From FEN-1219 sp039933105 (GTDB lineage: Bacteria > Pseudomonadota > Gammaproteobacteria > Steroidobacterales > Rariloculaceae): a stretch of 64,000 bases of DNA. The stretch is taken from assembly GCA_039933105.1 (NCBI GenBank), contig JBDTOT010000017.1:1-64000 (forward strand), read 5' to 3'. Below the pieces are notes generated by a model. It was not told the DNA's origin. It searched no databases and was given only the letters and a program-made list of their open reading frames with translations. Positions 54,347 to 63,271 of the stretch are shown piece after piece; within the stretch, counting starts at the first letter, position 1, and each line of letters opens with the position of its first letter. Both the position numbers and the translations under genes were made by a program.

Positions 54347-55552
54347 TTAGTTGCCCATGCAATACCCTGCGGAGTCGGCAAACACTTGCCGCAGGTTGAA
54401 ATTGTTGCGGAACGTGTTGGTCATCGTGGCGACCTGGGCGCGATCGGCCGAGTCGACCGCATCGCGGAAACAGACCGTCTTGAAGACCTTCTGGACCTGG
54501 CACTGCGCGAACGCAGTCGTGCCGGCGAGCTCTTGGCCAAGCGACTTGGCGCCCTGGCCGCTGCCGGGCAGGCCCGAGTTCCAGCCGATCAGCGCGTTCT
54601 GTCCCTGGCGCCAATGGTTGTTCCATGAGTCATCGGGCGTGATGAAGCCGTCCGGGAACGTCTTATTGTTATTGAAGTATTTCGGCTGGACGACGCCCGG
54701 CGTGTAGACGAGACGCGTCGTCGTCTCATCGTAGTTGTAGTACGCAAACGCACGGGCAAGCGGATCCATGCCCGAATGGCAACCGATGCAGCCGTTGAGG
54801 AACACGCGGCTGTCGCCACCCGGGCTGCGCGAAACGTCCTGGCGGATGTTGTCCGGTGTGATGCTGGTGTCGTGCACCTGTTCCATGTCCATGCACAGGT
54901 GGTTGACCAGCGTGAAACGGAACATCGCGCGGTTCGTACCGGCAATGAAGAACGCTTCGGAAGCAGCGCGTGTCGTCATCGCACCTGCGGTCGCCGCGGG
55001 GGGAATGCCATACGTGCCGGACTGCGTCGTCGCAACAAGCTCGCTCTGATTGAACGCCGGGTTACGCATACGCGTCTCTAGCGCGGCGAAGTGATCGTTG
55101 TTGCTCGGGGACGGGCCCGGCGAGACGCCAGGCGCCGTATATAGAAGGTCGCCCGACAGGATCTGATCGAACGGAACGTTGTCCTTGACCATGCCCATCA
55201 CTAGCGTGACGTAGTCGTTCAGCGGCACGAACGCATCATGGTTGCGGTTCGTCCATGGTGCCGCGAAGTTCTTCAGCGTCACCGAGTAGAAGTTCGGGTT
55301 CTGCATCGCTATCTGCGCCGCGGCCGCGCCAGTGGGGTCGCCGGCCAGCGTCGCCGCCATCGTCGTAATCATGGCGTCCGTCGCAGGCACGCCCGCCAGG
55401 CGCTCATGAATACGCGCCGCCTGCTCGCGTGGCCCGGCCAGTGCGACCGAGATCCCGCAGAGCAACAGCGCGACCGCGACGAACAGTCGCCACGTCGCAC
55501 GGTGGCTGCCGAACATGTCGAGCATCGACATCGAATGCATCCTGCTAATCAT
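54347..55552 (-). CDS. Secreted DUF1588-like c-type cytochrome protein
   Basis: 401 residues. Signal peptide to about residue 43 (VALLLCGISVALAG). One heme motif, C255IGCH259, followed by SGMDPLARAFAYYNYDE, a DUF1588 pattern found in Planctomycetes and myxobacteria. The C-terminus (FRNNFNLRQVFADSAGYC) resembles DUF1585-like ends. The ATG at 55552 is preceded by GGGACGA; ATG at 55540 is also possible. First gene of the three-gene minus-strand run, divergent from the HzsA-like gene. The substrate of this multi-heme set is unknown. Confidence 0.72.
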   Translation of the reverse strand: MISRMHSMSMLDMFGSHRATWRLFVAVALLLCGISVALAGPREQAARIHERLAGVPATDAMITTMAATLAGDPTGAAAAQIAMQNPNFYSVTLKNFAAPWTNRNHDAFVPLNDYVTLVMGMVKDNVPFDQILSGDLLYTAPGVSPGPSPSNNDHFAALETRMRNPAFNQSELVATTQSGTYGIPPAATAGAMTTRAASEAFFIAGTNRAMFRFTLVNHLCMDMEQVHDTSITPDNIRQDVSRSPGGDSRVFLNGCIGCHSGMDPLARAFAYYNYDETTTRLVYTPGVVQPKYFNNNKTFPDGFITPDDSWNNHWRQGQNALIGWNSGLPGSGQGAKSLGQELAGTTAFAQCQVQKVFKTVCFRDAVDSADRAQVATMTNTFRNNFNLRQVFADSAGYCMGN

Positions 55553-56058
55553 CACGTTCGTCCCGTTGGTTGGTGCCAGTGGCCTCGCAATGCGGGGCGA
55601 ATAAAAACACAAAAAAAAATGACGCGTAATGTGGGAAATCACAGACGTCTCGCTTTGGCGACGGTTTCGAGCGAACCGTAACCCCCGTGTAAGCTCCGCG
55701 CGGTGATCGGGAGCACGCCACGAGTGTGCGATGCGACAAGACACGGATGTTTAGTTAAGACGTTTGCCGTGTTCTGAGTCGGAGTTCGACCGTTCGGAGA
55801 GGTGGGTCACACTTTTGTTTGAGGTTCGATCCGGAATGGTTCTGTGATCACGTTAACGGAAGCAGTTGGTGTTGACGTCCATGATGACGGGACGCCGACA
55901 TTAAGTCGCATGGTGGGCCGGCGGCCCCCTGGATTATGCAAACGCACGAGACGCGCCAGACGCGTGTTTCGCGCATTGCGGAGTCAGCCGTTGACGTTTA
56001 CGCACGGAGCTCGAGGACGGACCTTCCCTTCGGGATTCACGAATGGAGAGGGACTTCC
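55553..56058. other. Divergent control region between the two heme-protein operons
   Basis: About 500 bases with no convincing gene. It includes an A-rich tract (55602-55619) close to the minus-strand start, which would be a T/A-rich UP-like element, and several short dyads. Two promoters are expected here but I could not assign -35/-10 boxes with confidence. Confidence 0.5.
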
Positions 56059-58731
56059 ATGAGCGAGCACACAAGGATCGTCGTGATTGAGAAGCTGCGT
56101 ATCTGTGCGCAACTCGCGCTTGGCGTAGTTGGCGCGGTGATCCTCACCGCGTGCGGCACGAGCGACGGCAGCGTCGGCGTTGGCAGCGGTCAGCAGCCGG
56201 ACCCCGTCGCGCCTGATTTTGCGATTGCCTATACGAAGGGCCCTCTGTTCGACGAGGACATGCAGCTGCAGTCGCCGACGGACGTACGGGAAATCCTGCG
56301 CTTTAATGTCGGCACGGATCTCTACGTTCGCGATCGTGCGTCGCCCACGGCGCCGGAACGCAACGTCACGATGAGTGAGACGCAAGGTCAAGGCGACGTC
56401 ATGGGCGTCGAGATATCGACGGACGGCAAGAAGGCACTGTTCGCCATGCGTGGCCCATTCGATCCAAACGCGAACGACGACGAGCAGCCTACGTGGAAGA
56501 TCTGGGAGTACACGTTCGCGACGGATACGCTGCACCGCGTCATCGCGTCGGACATCACAGCGGAAGCCGGCCAAGACATCTCGCCGCACTACCTGCCGGA
56601 CGGGCGCATCTTGTTCGTCTCGACTCGGCAACGTCAGGCCAAGGCGATTCTGCTGGACGAGGGCAAGCCGCAATTCGATGCGCGCGACGAGAATCGGCGA
56701 AGACCCGCGTTCGTATTGCACGTCATGCGTGACGACGGCAGCGATGTGCGTCAGATCTCCTTCAATCAAAGCAGCGACTACGATCCGATCGTGCTCGCAA
56801 ACGGCAAAGTGTTGCTCAGCCGCTGGGATCACGCCGGCAGCGTCAACGGTATCAATCTCTATCAGATGAACCCGGACGGCACCGATCTCGAGCTCGTATA
56901 TGGGGCTCACAGCCATCTCACGGGCACGAACAACACAGCGGTGCAGTTCATGGATCCGCGCGAGATGCCGGACGGCCGGATCATGGCGATCGTGCGGCAG
57001 TTCGATCATCCGGAGCTGGGTGGTGCGATCACGATCATCGACACGAAGACCTATGTCGAGAACACGCAGCCGGTCGCGAGCTCGCCGGGCATGACGGGCC
57101 CCGCCCAGACGCCGGCTACGCCGAATCAGGTCACGACCGATCTCTCGCCGTCGAAAGGCGGGCGGTTCAGCTCGGCGTTCCCGTTGTGGGACGGTACCGG
57201 CCGCGTGCTCGTGAGCTGGGAGATCTGCCGGCTCGAGGAACCCGATCCGGACGATCCGACGATGACTGTCTTCGTGCCGTGCACCGACGAGAGGCTGGCC
57301 GCTGCGAATCCCGCGGTGGCCCCGCCGCTGTACGGCATCTGGATGTTCGACCCGCAGACTCAGACGCAGCGGCCAATCGTTATTGGTGAAGAAGGCACGC
57401 TGATTGGTGAGGTCGTTGCCGCGCAGCCGCGCACCACTCCGCAGTCGATCCCCGACAAGGTATCCGGCGTCGACTTCGATGCCAAGCTCGTCGCCGAAGG
57501 CGTGGGCATCCTGAACATTCGCAGCGTCTACGACATCGACGGTGCCGCGTCCGTGAACATCGGCAGTGTCGCCGATCCTGTGGCGACGCCGCCGGCGAAC
57601 CGCCTTGCGCGTTTCCTACGCGTCGAGAAAGCCGTGGCGATTCCGGATCCCGACGACGTCGACATTCGCAATACCGCGTTCGGCCCGAACATCCAGCAGG
57701 GCATGCGCGAGATCGTGGGCTACGCGCCGATCGAACCGGATGGTTCCGTGCGCGTGAAGGTACCCGCCAACGTGGCGCTGGCGGTCAGCGTGCTCGACAA
57801 AAACGGTCGCCGTATCACGGCGCGGCATCAGAACTGGCTGCAGCTCGTGGCGGGTCAGGAGCTGAAGTGCAATGGCTGTCATGCGCCCGCGAGCGGTTTG
57901 TCACACGGTCGCAGCGATGCGTTCAATGCCGCGTACGCAGGAGCGCCCAGCACCGGCGTGTCTTTCCCCAACACGGTCTCGACGTTCTCGCCCGATGCCG
58001 GCGAGACGATGGCGGAGACGCGCACGCGCGTGAGCTGCCAGACCGATTGCGCGGCGCTCGTGCCGAGCGTCGACATTAAATACGACGACGTGTGGACGGA
58101 TTCAGCGGTGACCGCGCCGGCCGCCTCTTTCTCGTATCTCTATACGAACTTGATCACGCCGCCGCCCGTGAATGCGAACTGCATCGCCAAATGGGCGCCT
58201 GCGTGTCGCATCGAGATCAACTACGAGACGTATATCCATCCGCTGTGGAGCGCGCCGCGGCAAGTCATCGATCCGATGACGATGGCGGTGTTCGAGGATC
58301 ACACGTGCTCGCGGGGCGGCTGCCATGCGCCCGTCGACGCTATGAATCAAGCGATGGTGCCGGCGGGGCAGCTCGACCTCACGGACGGACTGTCGGCCGA
58401 TGAGCCGGATCAGTTCAACGCATATCGCGAGCTCCTGTTCGCCGATAACCGGCAGGTGCTCATGAACGGCGCGGTAGTGGACGAGCAGGTACAGATCGGC
58501 GTCGACGCGATGGGTAATCCGATCACGGCGCCCGTATCGATCTCGCCGCCGATGAGCTCGGCCAGCGCGCGCGCGTCGCGCTTTTTCAACTGCTTCGACG
58601 CAGGTGGCACGGGCTGTCCGGGGCAGTCGCACGCCAATTACCTTTCGAAGGACGAGCTGCGCCTCCTCGCGGAGTGGCTCGACATTGGCGCGCAGTACTA
58701 CAACGACCCGTTTAAGGCTCCGGTGAACTGA
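56059..58731 (+). CDS. Hydrazine-synthase-alpha-like propeller lipoprotein with heme motifs
   Basis: 890 residues. Lipobox VILTACG with Cys32. Residues about 45-480 show TolB-like repeat features (QDISPHYLPDGRILFVSTR, PAFVLHVMRDDGSDVRQIS, YDPIVLANGKVLLSRWDH). The middle resembles the HzsA domain family, which also occurs outside anammox bacteria. C604NGCH608 is a normal c-heme motif, and C750SRGGCH756 is a CX4CH variant. Further Cys pairs (CIAKWAPAC, CFDAGGTGCPGQSH) are in the last third. RBS GGAGAGGG precedes the ATG. It is followed immediately by an SH3-barrel gene (TGATG). Function unknown. Confidence 0.75.
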   Translation: MSEHTRIVVIEKLRICAQLALGVVGAVILTACGTSDGSVGVGSGQQPDPVAPDFAIAYTKGPLFDEDMQLQSPTDVREILRFNVGTDLYVRDRASPTAPERNVTMSETQGQGDVMGVEISTDGKKALFAMRGPFDPNANDDEQPTWKIWEYTFATDTLHRVIASDITAEAGQDISPHYLPDGRILFVSTRQRQAKAILLDEGKPQFDARDENRRRPAFVLHVMRDDGSDVRQISFNQSSDYDPIVLANGKVLLSRWDHAGSVNGINLYQMNPDGTDLELVYGAHSHLTGTNNTAVQFMDPREMPDGRIMAIVRQFDHPELGGAITIIDTKTYVENTQPVASSPGMTGPAQTPATPNQVTTDLSPSKGGRFSSAFPLWDGTGRVLVSWEICRLEEPDPDDPTMTVFVPCTDERLAAANPAVAPPLYGIWMFDPQTQTQRPIVIGEEGTLIGEVVAAQPRTTPQSIPDKVSGVDFDAKLVAEGVGILNIRSVYDIDGAASVNIGSVADPVATPPANRLARFLRVEKAVAIPDPDDVDIRNTAFGPNIQQGMREIVGYAPIEPDGSVRVKVPANVALAVSVLDKNGRRITARHQNWLQLVAGQELKCNGCHAPASGLSHGRSDAFNAAYAGAPSTGVSFPNTVSTFSPDAGETMAETRTRVSCQTDCAALVPSVDIKYDDVWTDSAVTAPAASFSYLYTNLITPPPVNANCIAKWAPACRIEINYETYIHPLWSAPRQVIDPMTMAVFEDHTCSRGGCHAPVDAMNQAMVPAGQLDLTDGLSADEPDQFNAYRELLFADNRQVLMNGAVVDEQVQIGVDAMGNPITAPVSISPPMSSASARASRFFNCFDAGGTGCPGQSHANYLSKDELRLLAEWLDIGAQYYNDPFKAPVN

Positions 58732-59474
58732 TGCGTCGATGGTGGCTCGTTCTAGCGCTATGCCAGCTTTTCGTCGTTGCTACGGCGGCAGGCGCGGAAC
58801 GGCATTATCGGGAAGTCGCGATTGCGGATCCCTACATCGATCTGCACACGGGTCCTGGGGTCGGCTATCCAATTTTCTTCGTCGCCGAGCGCGGCGAGCA
58901 GATCCAGCTTCTCATGCGACGCACGGACTGGTTCAAGGTCCGCCTGCCGCGTGGCAAAGAAGGCTGGGTGCACCGCGATCAGTTGAAGACTACTCTGGAT
59001 CCCGACGGTGAGGAGTTCAATCTTCCCGAGCCCGGTCTCGAGGACTACGCGGCCCGGCGCTGGGAATTCGGTGCGTTGTACGGCGACTTTGGGGGCGCGA
59101 ACGAAATTGCGACCTACGCCGCGCACAGCTTTACGCAGAACCTGTCGGGAGAAGTCTGGTTCTCGCAGTCGATCGGGCGGTTCTCCGACGCTACCCTCTG
59201 GACAGTGGACGTCGTCCACTTGATGTATCCCGACAAGCGCATCTCGCCGTACTTCACGCTCGGCGCAGGCGCCATCACCACTCATCCGAAGGCGACACTG
59301 GTCGCCACAGTCGATCGCACGGATTCGCTCGCGCTGGCAGGTGCAGGCATGCGCATGTACCTCTCGCGCCGGTTCGTGTTCCGCGCCGAGTACAAGGCGC
59401 ATGTCGTGTTCACGAGCCGTAATGAAAACGAGGATATACGAGAATGGAAAGCAGGAGTGTCGTTCTTCTTTTGA
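58731..59474 (+). CDS. SH3-domain outer-membrane barrel protein
   Basis: 247 residues with a signal peptide (to VATAAGA). The first 60 mature residues are a bacterial SH3 domain (LHTGPGVGYPIFFVAERGEQ, WFKVRLPRGKEGWVHRDQL). The rest is a beta-barrel with alternating strands and a terminal Phe (KAGVSFFF), an outer-membrane targeting signal. The SH3 module may bind peptidoglycan. It overlaps the HzsA-like stop (TGATG) and the next gene by 31 bases. Confidence 0.78.
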   Translation: MRRWWLVLALCQLFVVATAAGAERHYREVAIADPYIDLHTGPGVGYPIFFVAERGEQIQLLMRRTDWFKVRLPRGKEGWVHRDQLKTTLDPDGEEFNLPEPGLEDYAARRWEFGALYGDFGGANEIATYAAHSFTQNLSGEVWFSQSIGRFSDATLWTVDVVHLMYPDKRISPYFTLGAGAITTHPKATLVATVDRTDSLALAGAGMRMYLSRRFVFRAEYKAHVVFTSRNENEDIREWKAGVSFFF

Positions 59475-60103
59475 CGCTGGCGCTTGCCGTCAGCGTCCTC
59501 TGCGGTTGTGGCCGCCATAGGCTCGTGCGCAGCGACGACAACGGCCAGCCGCCCGTGATCGAGCCGGACGTCGAACGCCGCGAAATCACCGTTCCGAAAA
59601 TCAAGAAATCGGACTTCGAGGTGGGATTTTTCGCGGGCGATCTCAGTGCAGAAGACTTCGGTGTCAACATTGCGTTCGGCGCCACACTCGCCTATCACTT
59701 GAGTGAGAAGTTCTTTTTGCAGCTCGGCCTCGGGCGCACCGACACGGATCTCACGAGCTTCGAGCGCCTGAGCGGCGATGCGCAATTGCTCACAGAGGCC
59801 GAGCGCGAGTACAAGTACTATAACTTGTCGGTGGGCTACGACATCTTGCCGGGCGAAGGCTTTTTCGGTAAGAAGCGCGCGTGGAATACGGCGACGTATC
59901 TGATTGGCGGTGTCGGGAAGACGAAATTCGCGGGCGACGACCGATTCACGTTGAACGTGGGGCTTGGCATTCGGATCATGCCGCTCAATTGGCTCGCCGT
60001 TCACGCCGACGTCGACGATCAGATCTTCGACATTGATTTGTTGGGTAAAGCGAAGACGGCCCACAACCTCGGTGCTCACTTGGGCGTGACGTTCTTCTTC
60101 TAG
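59444..60103 (+). CDS. Outer membrane beta-barrel domain protein (TIGR04565-like)
   Basis: 219 residues. Leader with VLCGC (Cys22 lipobox-like). An 8-strand-like barrel follows (FEVGFFAGDLSAEDFGVNIA, YKYYNLSVGYDILPG, LNVGLGIRIMPLNWLAVHAD) ending in GVTFFF. It belongs to the myxobacterial-type outer membrane barrel family I recall as TIGR04565. It overlaps the previous gene, indicating coupling, and the two end-Phe proteins may form a pair in the outer membrane. Confidence 0.75.
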   Translation: MESRSVVLLLTLALAVSVLCGCGRHRLVRSDDNGQPPVIEPDVERREITVPKIKKSDFEVGFFAGDLSAEDFGVNIAFGATLAYHLSEKFFLQLGLGRTDTDLTSFERLSGDAQLLTEAEREYKYYNLSVGYDILPGEGFFGKKRAWNTATYLIGGVGKTKFAGDDRFTLNVGLGIRIMPLNWLAVHADVDDQIFDIDLLGKAKTAHNLGAHLGVTFFF

Positions 60104-60127
60104 TTTCGGCAAACACGGAGGTAGCCA

Positions 60128-60619
60128 ATGTTGCGAGCGTTTTCGATTATCGTCGTGGGTGCTCTCGTTGCGTCACTGGCGTGGGCGGCGGATGCCGTGA
60201 AGGGGCCTGCGCCCGGTTTCACACTGCAATCGCGCGACGGAAATAGAGTTTCCCTTGCAGAGTTCAAGGGCCAGGTCGTGATGATCAACTTCTGGGCGAC
60301 GTGGTGCGTCCCGTGCCGGCAGGAGATGCCGCACCTCGAGGCGCTCTATCAACGCTACAACAAGCTCGGCTTCAAGCTGCTGGCCGTCAACGTCGAGAAC
60401 AAGTCGGATGGCGTCAAGAAGTGGCTCGCCGAAACTCCGGTCTCGTTCCCCGTGTTGTTCGACACCAAGAGCGAAGTCACCAAGCTCTACAAGGTAGAAA
60501 CGATGCCGAGCACCGTTATCGTCGCGAAGGACGGCACGATGCGCTACGTCCATCACGGCTACCAGGCTGGCTACGAGAACGACTATCAGACCGAGGTGCG
60601 CACGTTGCTGCGCGAGTAA
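60128..60619 (+). CDS. TlpA-like periplasmic thioredoxin
   Basis: 163 residues. Signal peptide MLRAFSIIVVGALVASLAWA. Active site C60VPC63 in FWATWCVPCRQEMPHLE. APGFTLQSRDGNRVSL and METMPSTVIV-like ETMPSTVIVAKDG, with the cis-Pro, complete the fold. It reduces heme-binding Cys pairs or disulfides of neighbours; the c-type proteins upstream are natural clients. GGAGG precedes the ATG. Confidence 0.88.
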   Translation: MLRAFSIIVVGALVASLAWAADAVKGPAPGFTLQSRDGNRVSLAEFKGQVVMINFWATWCVPCRQEMPHLEALYQRYNKLGFKLLAVNVENKSDGVKKWLAETPVSFPVLFDTKSEVTKLYKVETMPSTVIVAKDGTMRYVHHGYQAGYENDYQTEVRTLLRE

Positions 60620-60623
60620 GTCT

Positions 60624-60869
60624 ATGGCCAACATTCGTATTCGTCGTGCAGTGACGAGCGCCGCGTTAGCGGTGCTCGTTTGCTGCGTTGTGGGCGGCTG
60701 CAGCATCGAGCCGTGGGTCAAGCCCTACGAGCGCGACCACATGGCGGACAAAATCATGTCGCTCGATCCCAATCCTGTTTCGAGTGCTTATATCGACCAC
60801 GTGCATGACGCGCGCGAGGGCGCGCGCGGCGCGACGGGTGGCGCGGGCGGCGGCTGCGGCTGCAACTGA
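60624..60869 (+). CDS. DUF4266 small lipoprotein with Gly/Cys tail
   Basis: 81 residues. Lipobox VGGC with Cys26. WVKPYERDHMADKIMSLDP is the DUF4266 core. The C-terminal ARGATGGAGGGCGCN tail has two Cys in a Gly-rich run. Function unknown. It starts 4 bases after the thioredoxin gene and precedes the DUF3570 gene, a gene order I recall as recurring with these two families; that is not verified here. Confidence 0.8.
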   Translation: MANIRIRRAVTSAALAVLVCCVVGGCSIEPWVKPYERDHMADKIMSLDPNPVSSAYIDHVHDAREGARGATGGAGGGCGCN

Positions 60870-60876
60870 GGTATTT

Positions 60877-62004
60877 GTGAAGCGCGGAATCGTGGGTCTG
60901 TTGTTGTTGATGCTGGCGAGCACCGGCGTGGCCGGAGTGCTGCCGGAGGATCGCGCCGACGTGCTGCTGCACTCGTACGACGGTGGCGGCGTCACGATTC
61001 AGGGGCCCTCGTTGCTCGTCCGCAAGCAGTTCGCGCAGAAGTTCTCGGTTTCGGCGAACTATTACGTCGACAAAGTCAGCAGCGCGTCGATCGACGTCAT
61101 CACCACTGCGAGCCCGTACAAGGAACAACGTACGCAGAAGTCCGTCGGATTCGACTATCTACACGATCGCTGGACGATGAACCTTGGCGTCATCAGCAGC
61201 GTCGAGAACGACTACAGCGCCAAGACGTTCACGTTCGGTGTCAGTCAAGACGTCTTCGGCGATCTCACGACGATTTCCCTGGGCTACTCGCTCGGCAACA
61301 ACGAAGTGCGCCGGCGCGGAGACGCTACGTTTCACGACACGGTAAAGATGCAGAGCTATCGGCTCGGCCTGTCGCAAATCCTCACGAAGAACCTGCTGGT
61401 CGGGCTTTCGTTCGAGACGATCACTGACGAAGGCTTCCTGAACAACCCTTATCGTCAGGTGCGCTACGCCGACTCGGGCAGCCCCATCGGTTACAGCTAC
61501 GAACGCGAGATTTATCCGCGTACGCACACGAGCGACGCGGCCTCACTGCGAATGCGTTACTACTTGCCGTGGCGCGCGGCCGTATCTGCCGAATACAGGG
61601 ACTATCACGACACCTGGGGCATTGAGGGCGGCACCTTCGAGGTGGGCTACACGCACCCCGTCGATCGCTGGACGTTTGACGGCAAGATTCGCTCGTACTC
61701 GCAGACCAAGGGCAACTTCTACAGCGATCTATTCCCGCGCTCGCATTACCAAAATTTCATCGCGCGCGACAAAGAGCTCAGCACGTTCTCGAGCCAGTCC
61801 ATAAGCATCGGCGCTACCTACGACATCATGAAGGGCGGCTGGAAGTTCATCGAGAAGGGTTCGTTGAACATCGTGTTCGACCACTTCATGTTCGACTACC
61901 AGGATTTCCGCGACCTGCGCACCATTGCCGCAACTCCAGGCACGGAGCCGCTCTACAACTTCGACGCGGACGTGTTCGAGTTTTTCGCGTCTTTCTGGTT
62001 CTAG
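60877..62004 (+). CDS. DUF3570 outer-membrane-like protein
   Basis: 375 residues from GTG with GAGG at 60868. Signal-like start VKRGIVGLLLLMLASTGVAG. Many strands with aromatic ends (VSANYYVDKVSSAS, TISLGYSLGNNEV, MRYYLPWRAAVSAEYRDYH) and a terminal Phe (FEFFASFWF) indicate a beta-barrel in the outer membrane. This matches DUF3570, which often accompanies DUF4266. It closes the plus-strand run. Cargo or function not known. Confidence 0.82.
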   Translation: MKRGIVGLLLLMLASTGVAGVLPEDRADVLLHSYDGGGVTIQGPSLLVRKQFAQKFSVSANYYVDKVSSASIDVITTASPYKEQRTQKSVGFDYLHDRWTMNLGVISSVENDYSAKTFTFGVSQDVFGDLTTISLGYSLGNNEVRRRGDATFHDTVKMQSYRLGLSQILTKNLLVGLSFETITDEGFLNNPYRQVRYADSGSPIGYSYEREIYPRTHTSDAASLRMRYYLPWRAAVSAEYRDYHDTWGIEGGTFEVGYTHPVDRWTFDGKIRSYSQTKGNFYSDLFPRSHYQNFIARDKELSTFSSQSISIGATYDIMKGGWKFIEKGSLNIVFDHFMFDYQDFRDLRTIAATPGTEPLYNFDADVFEFFASFWF

Positions 62005-62041
62005 TCCGCGAAGAGAACCCCTCTCGCCGAGCGCGGCAGCA

Positions 62042-63241
62042 CTACCAGCGAAACAGGCGGGCGACGGTGCCGGCAGCGTAGGTGCCGCGCTTAGCTGCGA
62101 GCTCGACGAAGCCGTCGGTGCCGGCTAGCGCTACGAAGTCGCCGGACGTGTTGGTCGGCTGCGGCTGCGCGAGCAGCGTGCCCCGGTCGGATGAAGACAG
62201 TGTCACCGGCACGAAATACGTGAGCGTCGGCGAGCCGTCGACGGGCGCCGCGAGCTCGACGAGCTCCGGCGGTGCTGGCGCGAGCCCCGTGGCCATCCGC
62301 AGCGCCGGCAGCAGATACCGCGTGGCACACACGAGCGTCGATACGGGGTTGCCAGGCAGCGCGAAGATCGGCTTGTTGCGGGCGCTAACGCCGAACCACA
62401 TCGGCCGGCCCGGCCGTTGTTCGATCCGGTGCAGCACGAGCCTCGCACCGAGCTCTTCGAGCACCGACGGCACGAAATCAAATTGCCCCATCGATACACC
62501 GCCGCTCAGCACGAGCGCGTCGAGCTCGGTATCGAGCCGGTCGATGGCGACGGCCAACGCGTTTGCGTCGTCGCGTAGTCGAGCGCGCGTCACTAGCCCG
62601 AGCCGATGTCGCGTGAGGCTCGCTTCGATTGCACGGTCGTTGGTCGAACGGATCTGGTGGGCTGCGATCGGCTTGCCCGCGTCGACGAGCTCGTCGCCGG
62701 TGGAAATGACTGCCACGCGCGGAAGGTCGGTCACGCGAGCGCTCGCGCGGCCCGCGCCGGCAAGTACCGCGATTTCGGGTGGCCCGAGCCGAGTGCCGGC
62801 ACGTAGAACCAGGCTGCCGGCATTTCGATCGCTGGCTCGCCGGTGCACGAACTGGTTTGCTTTCACGATCGCGTCGGCAGCGACGTCGGCCGCGGCGCCC
62901 GTGCGGGTGATGCGCTCCACGGGAATGACGGTGTCCGTCCCGGTCGGCAGCACGGTGCCCGTCATGACCTCGACGCATTGGTCCGGTGCCGTAACGGAGA
63001 GGGGTGGCGCGCCTGCCCGTTGCGTGCCCACAACCGTGAACCTGCGACGGCCTTGCTGCCACTCACGAAACATAATGGCAATGCCGTCCATCGTTACGCG
63101 GTCGAACGGGGGCTGGTCGCGCTCGGCGGCCACATCCTCCGCCAGAACGCGATCCACGCAGGCGGCGAGGGGCTCCTCGCGCGCCGCGAACCGCGGCATG
63201 TGCGCGAGTATTGAAACTTCTGCTTCGGCGACTTCGGTCAC
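62042..63241 (-). CDS. moeA: Molybdopterin molybdenumtransferase MoeA
   Basis: 399 residues. PPFDRVTMDGIAI is the MoeA N-terminal motif (usual form PxxxxSAMDGYA). EVMTGTVLPTGTDTVIPVE, AVISTGDELV, QIRSTNDRAI, VLSGGVSMGQFDFV and FALPGNPVSTLVC follow in the usual order. It inserts molybdate into adenylylated molybdopterin. It is divergent from the TPR gene. A second Moco-related gene, xdhC, is 13 kb away. Confidence 0.93.
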   Translation of the reverse strand: MTEVAEAEVSILAHMPRFAAREEPLAACVDRVLAEDVAAERDQPPFDRVTMDGIAIMFREWQQGRRRFTVVGTQRAGAPPLSVTAPDQCVEVMTGTVLPTGTDTVIPVERITRTGAAADVAADAIVKANQFVHRRASDRNAGSLVLRAGTRLGPPEIAVLAGAGRASARVTDLPRVAVISTGDELVDAGKPIAAHQIRSTNDRAIEASLTRHRLGLVTRARLRDDANALAVAIDRLDTELDALVLSGGVSMGQFDFVPSVLEELGARLVLHRIEQRPGRPMWFGVSARNKPIFALPGNPVSTLVCATRYLLPALRMATGLAPAPPELVELAAPVDGSPTLTYFVPVTLSSSDRGTLLAQPQPTNTSGDFVALAGTDGFVELAAKRGTYAAGTVARLFRW

Positions 63242-63271
63242 GGTACTATACTAACGGTTAGGAGGTTCGGC

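Noticed and set aside
56059..58731. True hydrazine synthase / anammox marker
   Set aside because: Only the alpha-like domain is present; no hzsB/C or hydrazine dehydrogenase genes are near, and the surrounding genome is that of an aerobic degrader. The domain family also occurs outside anammox bacteria.
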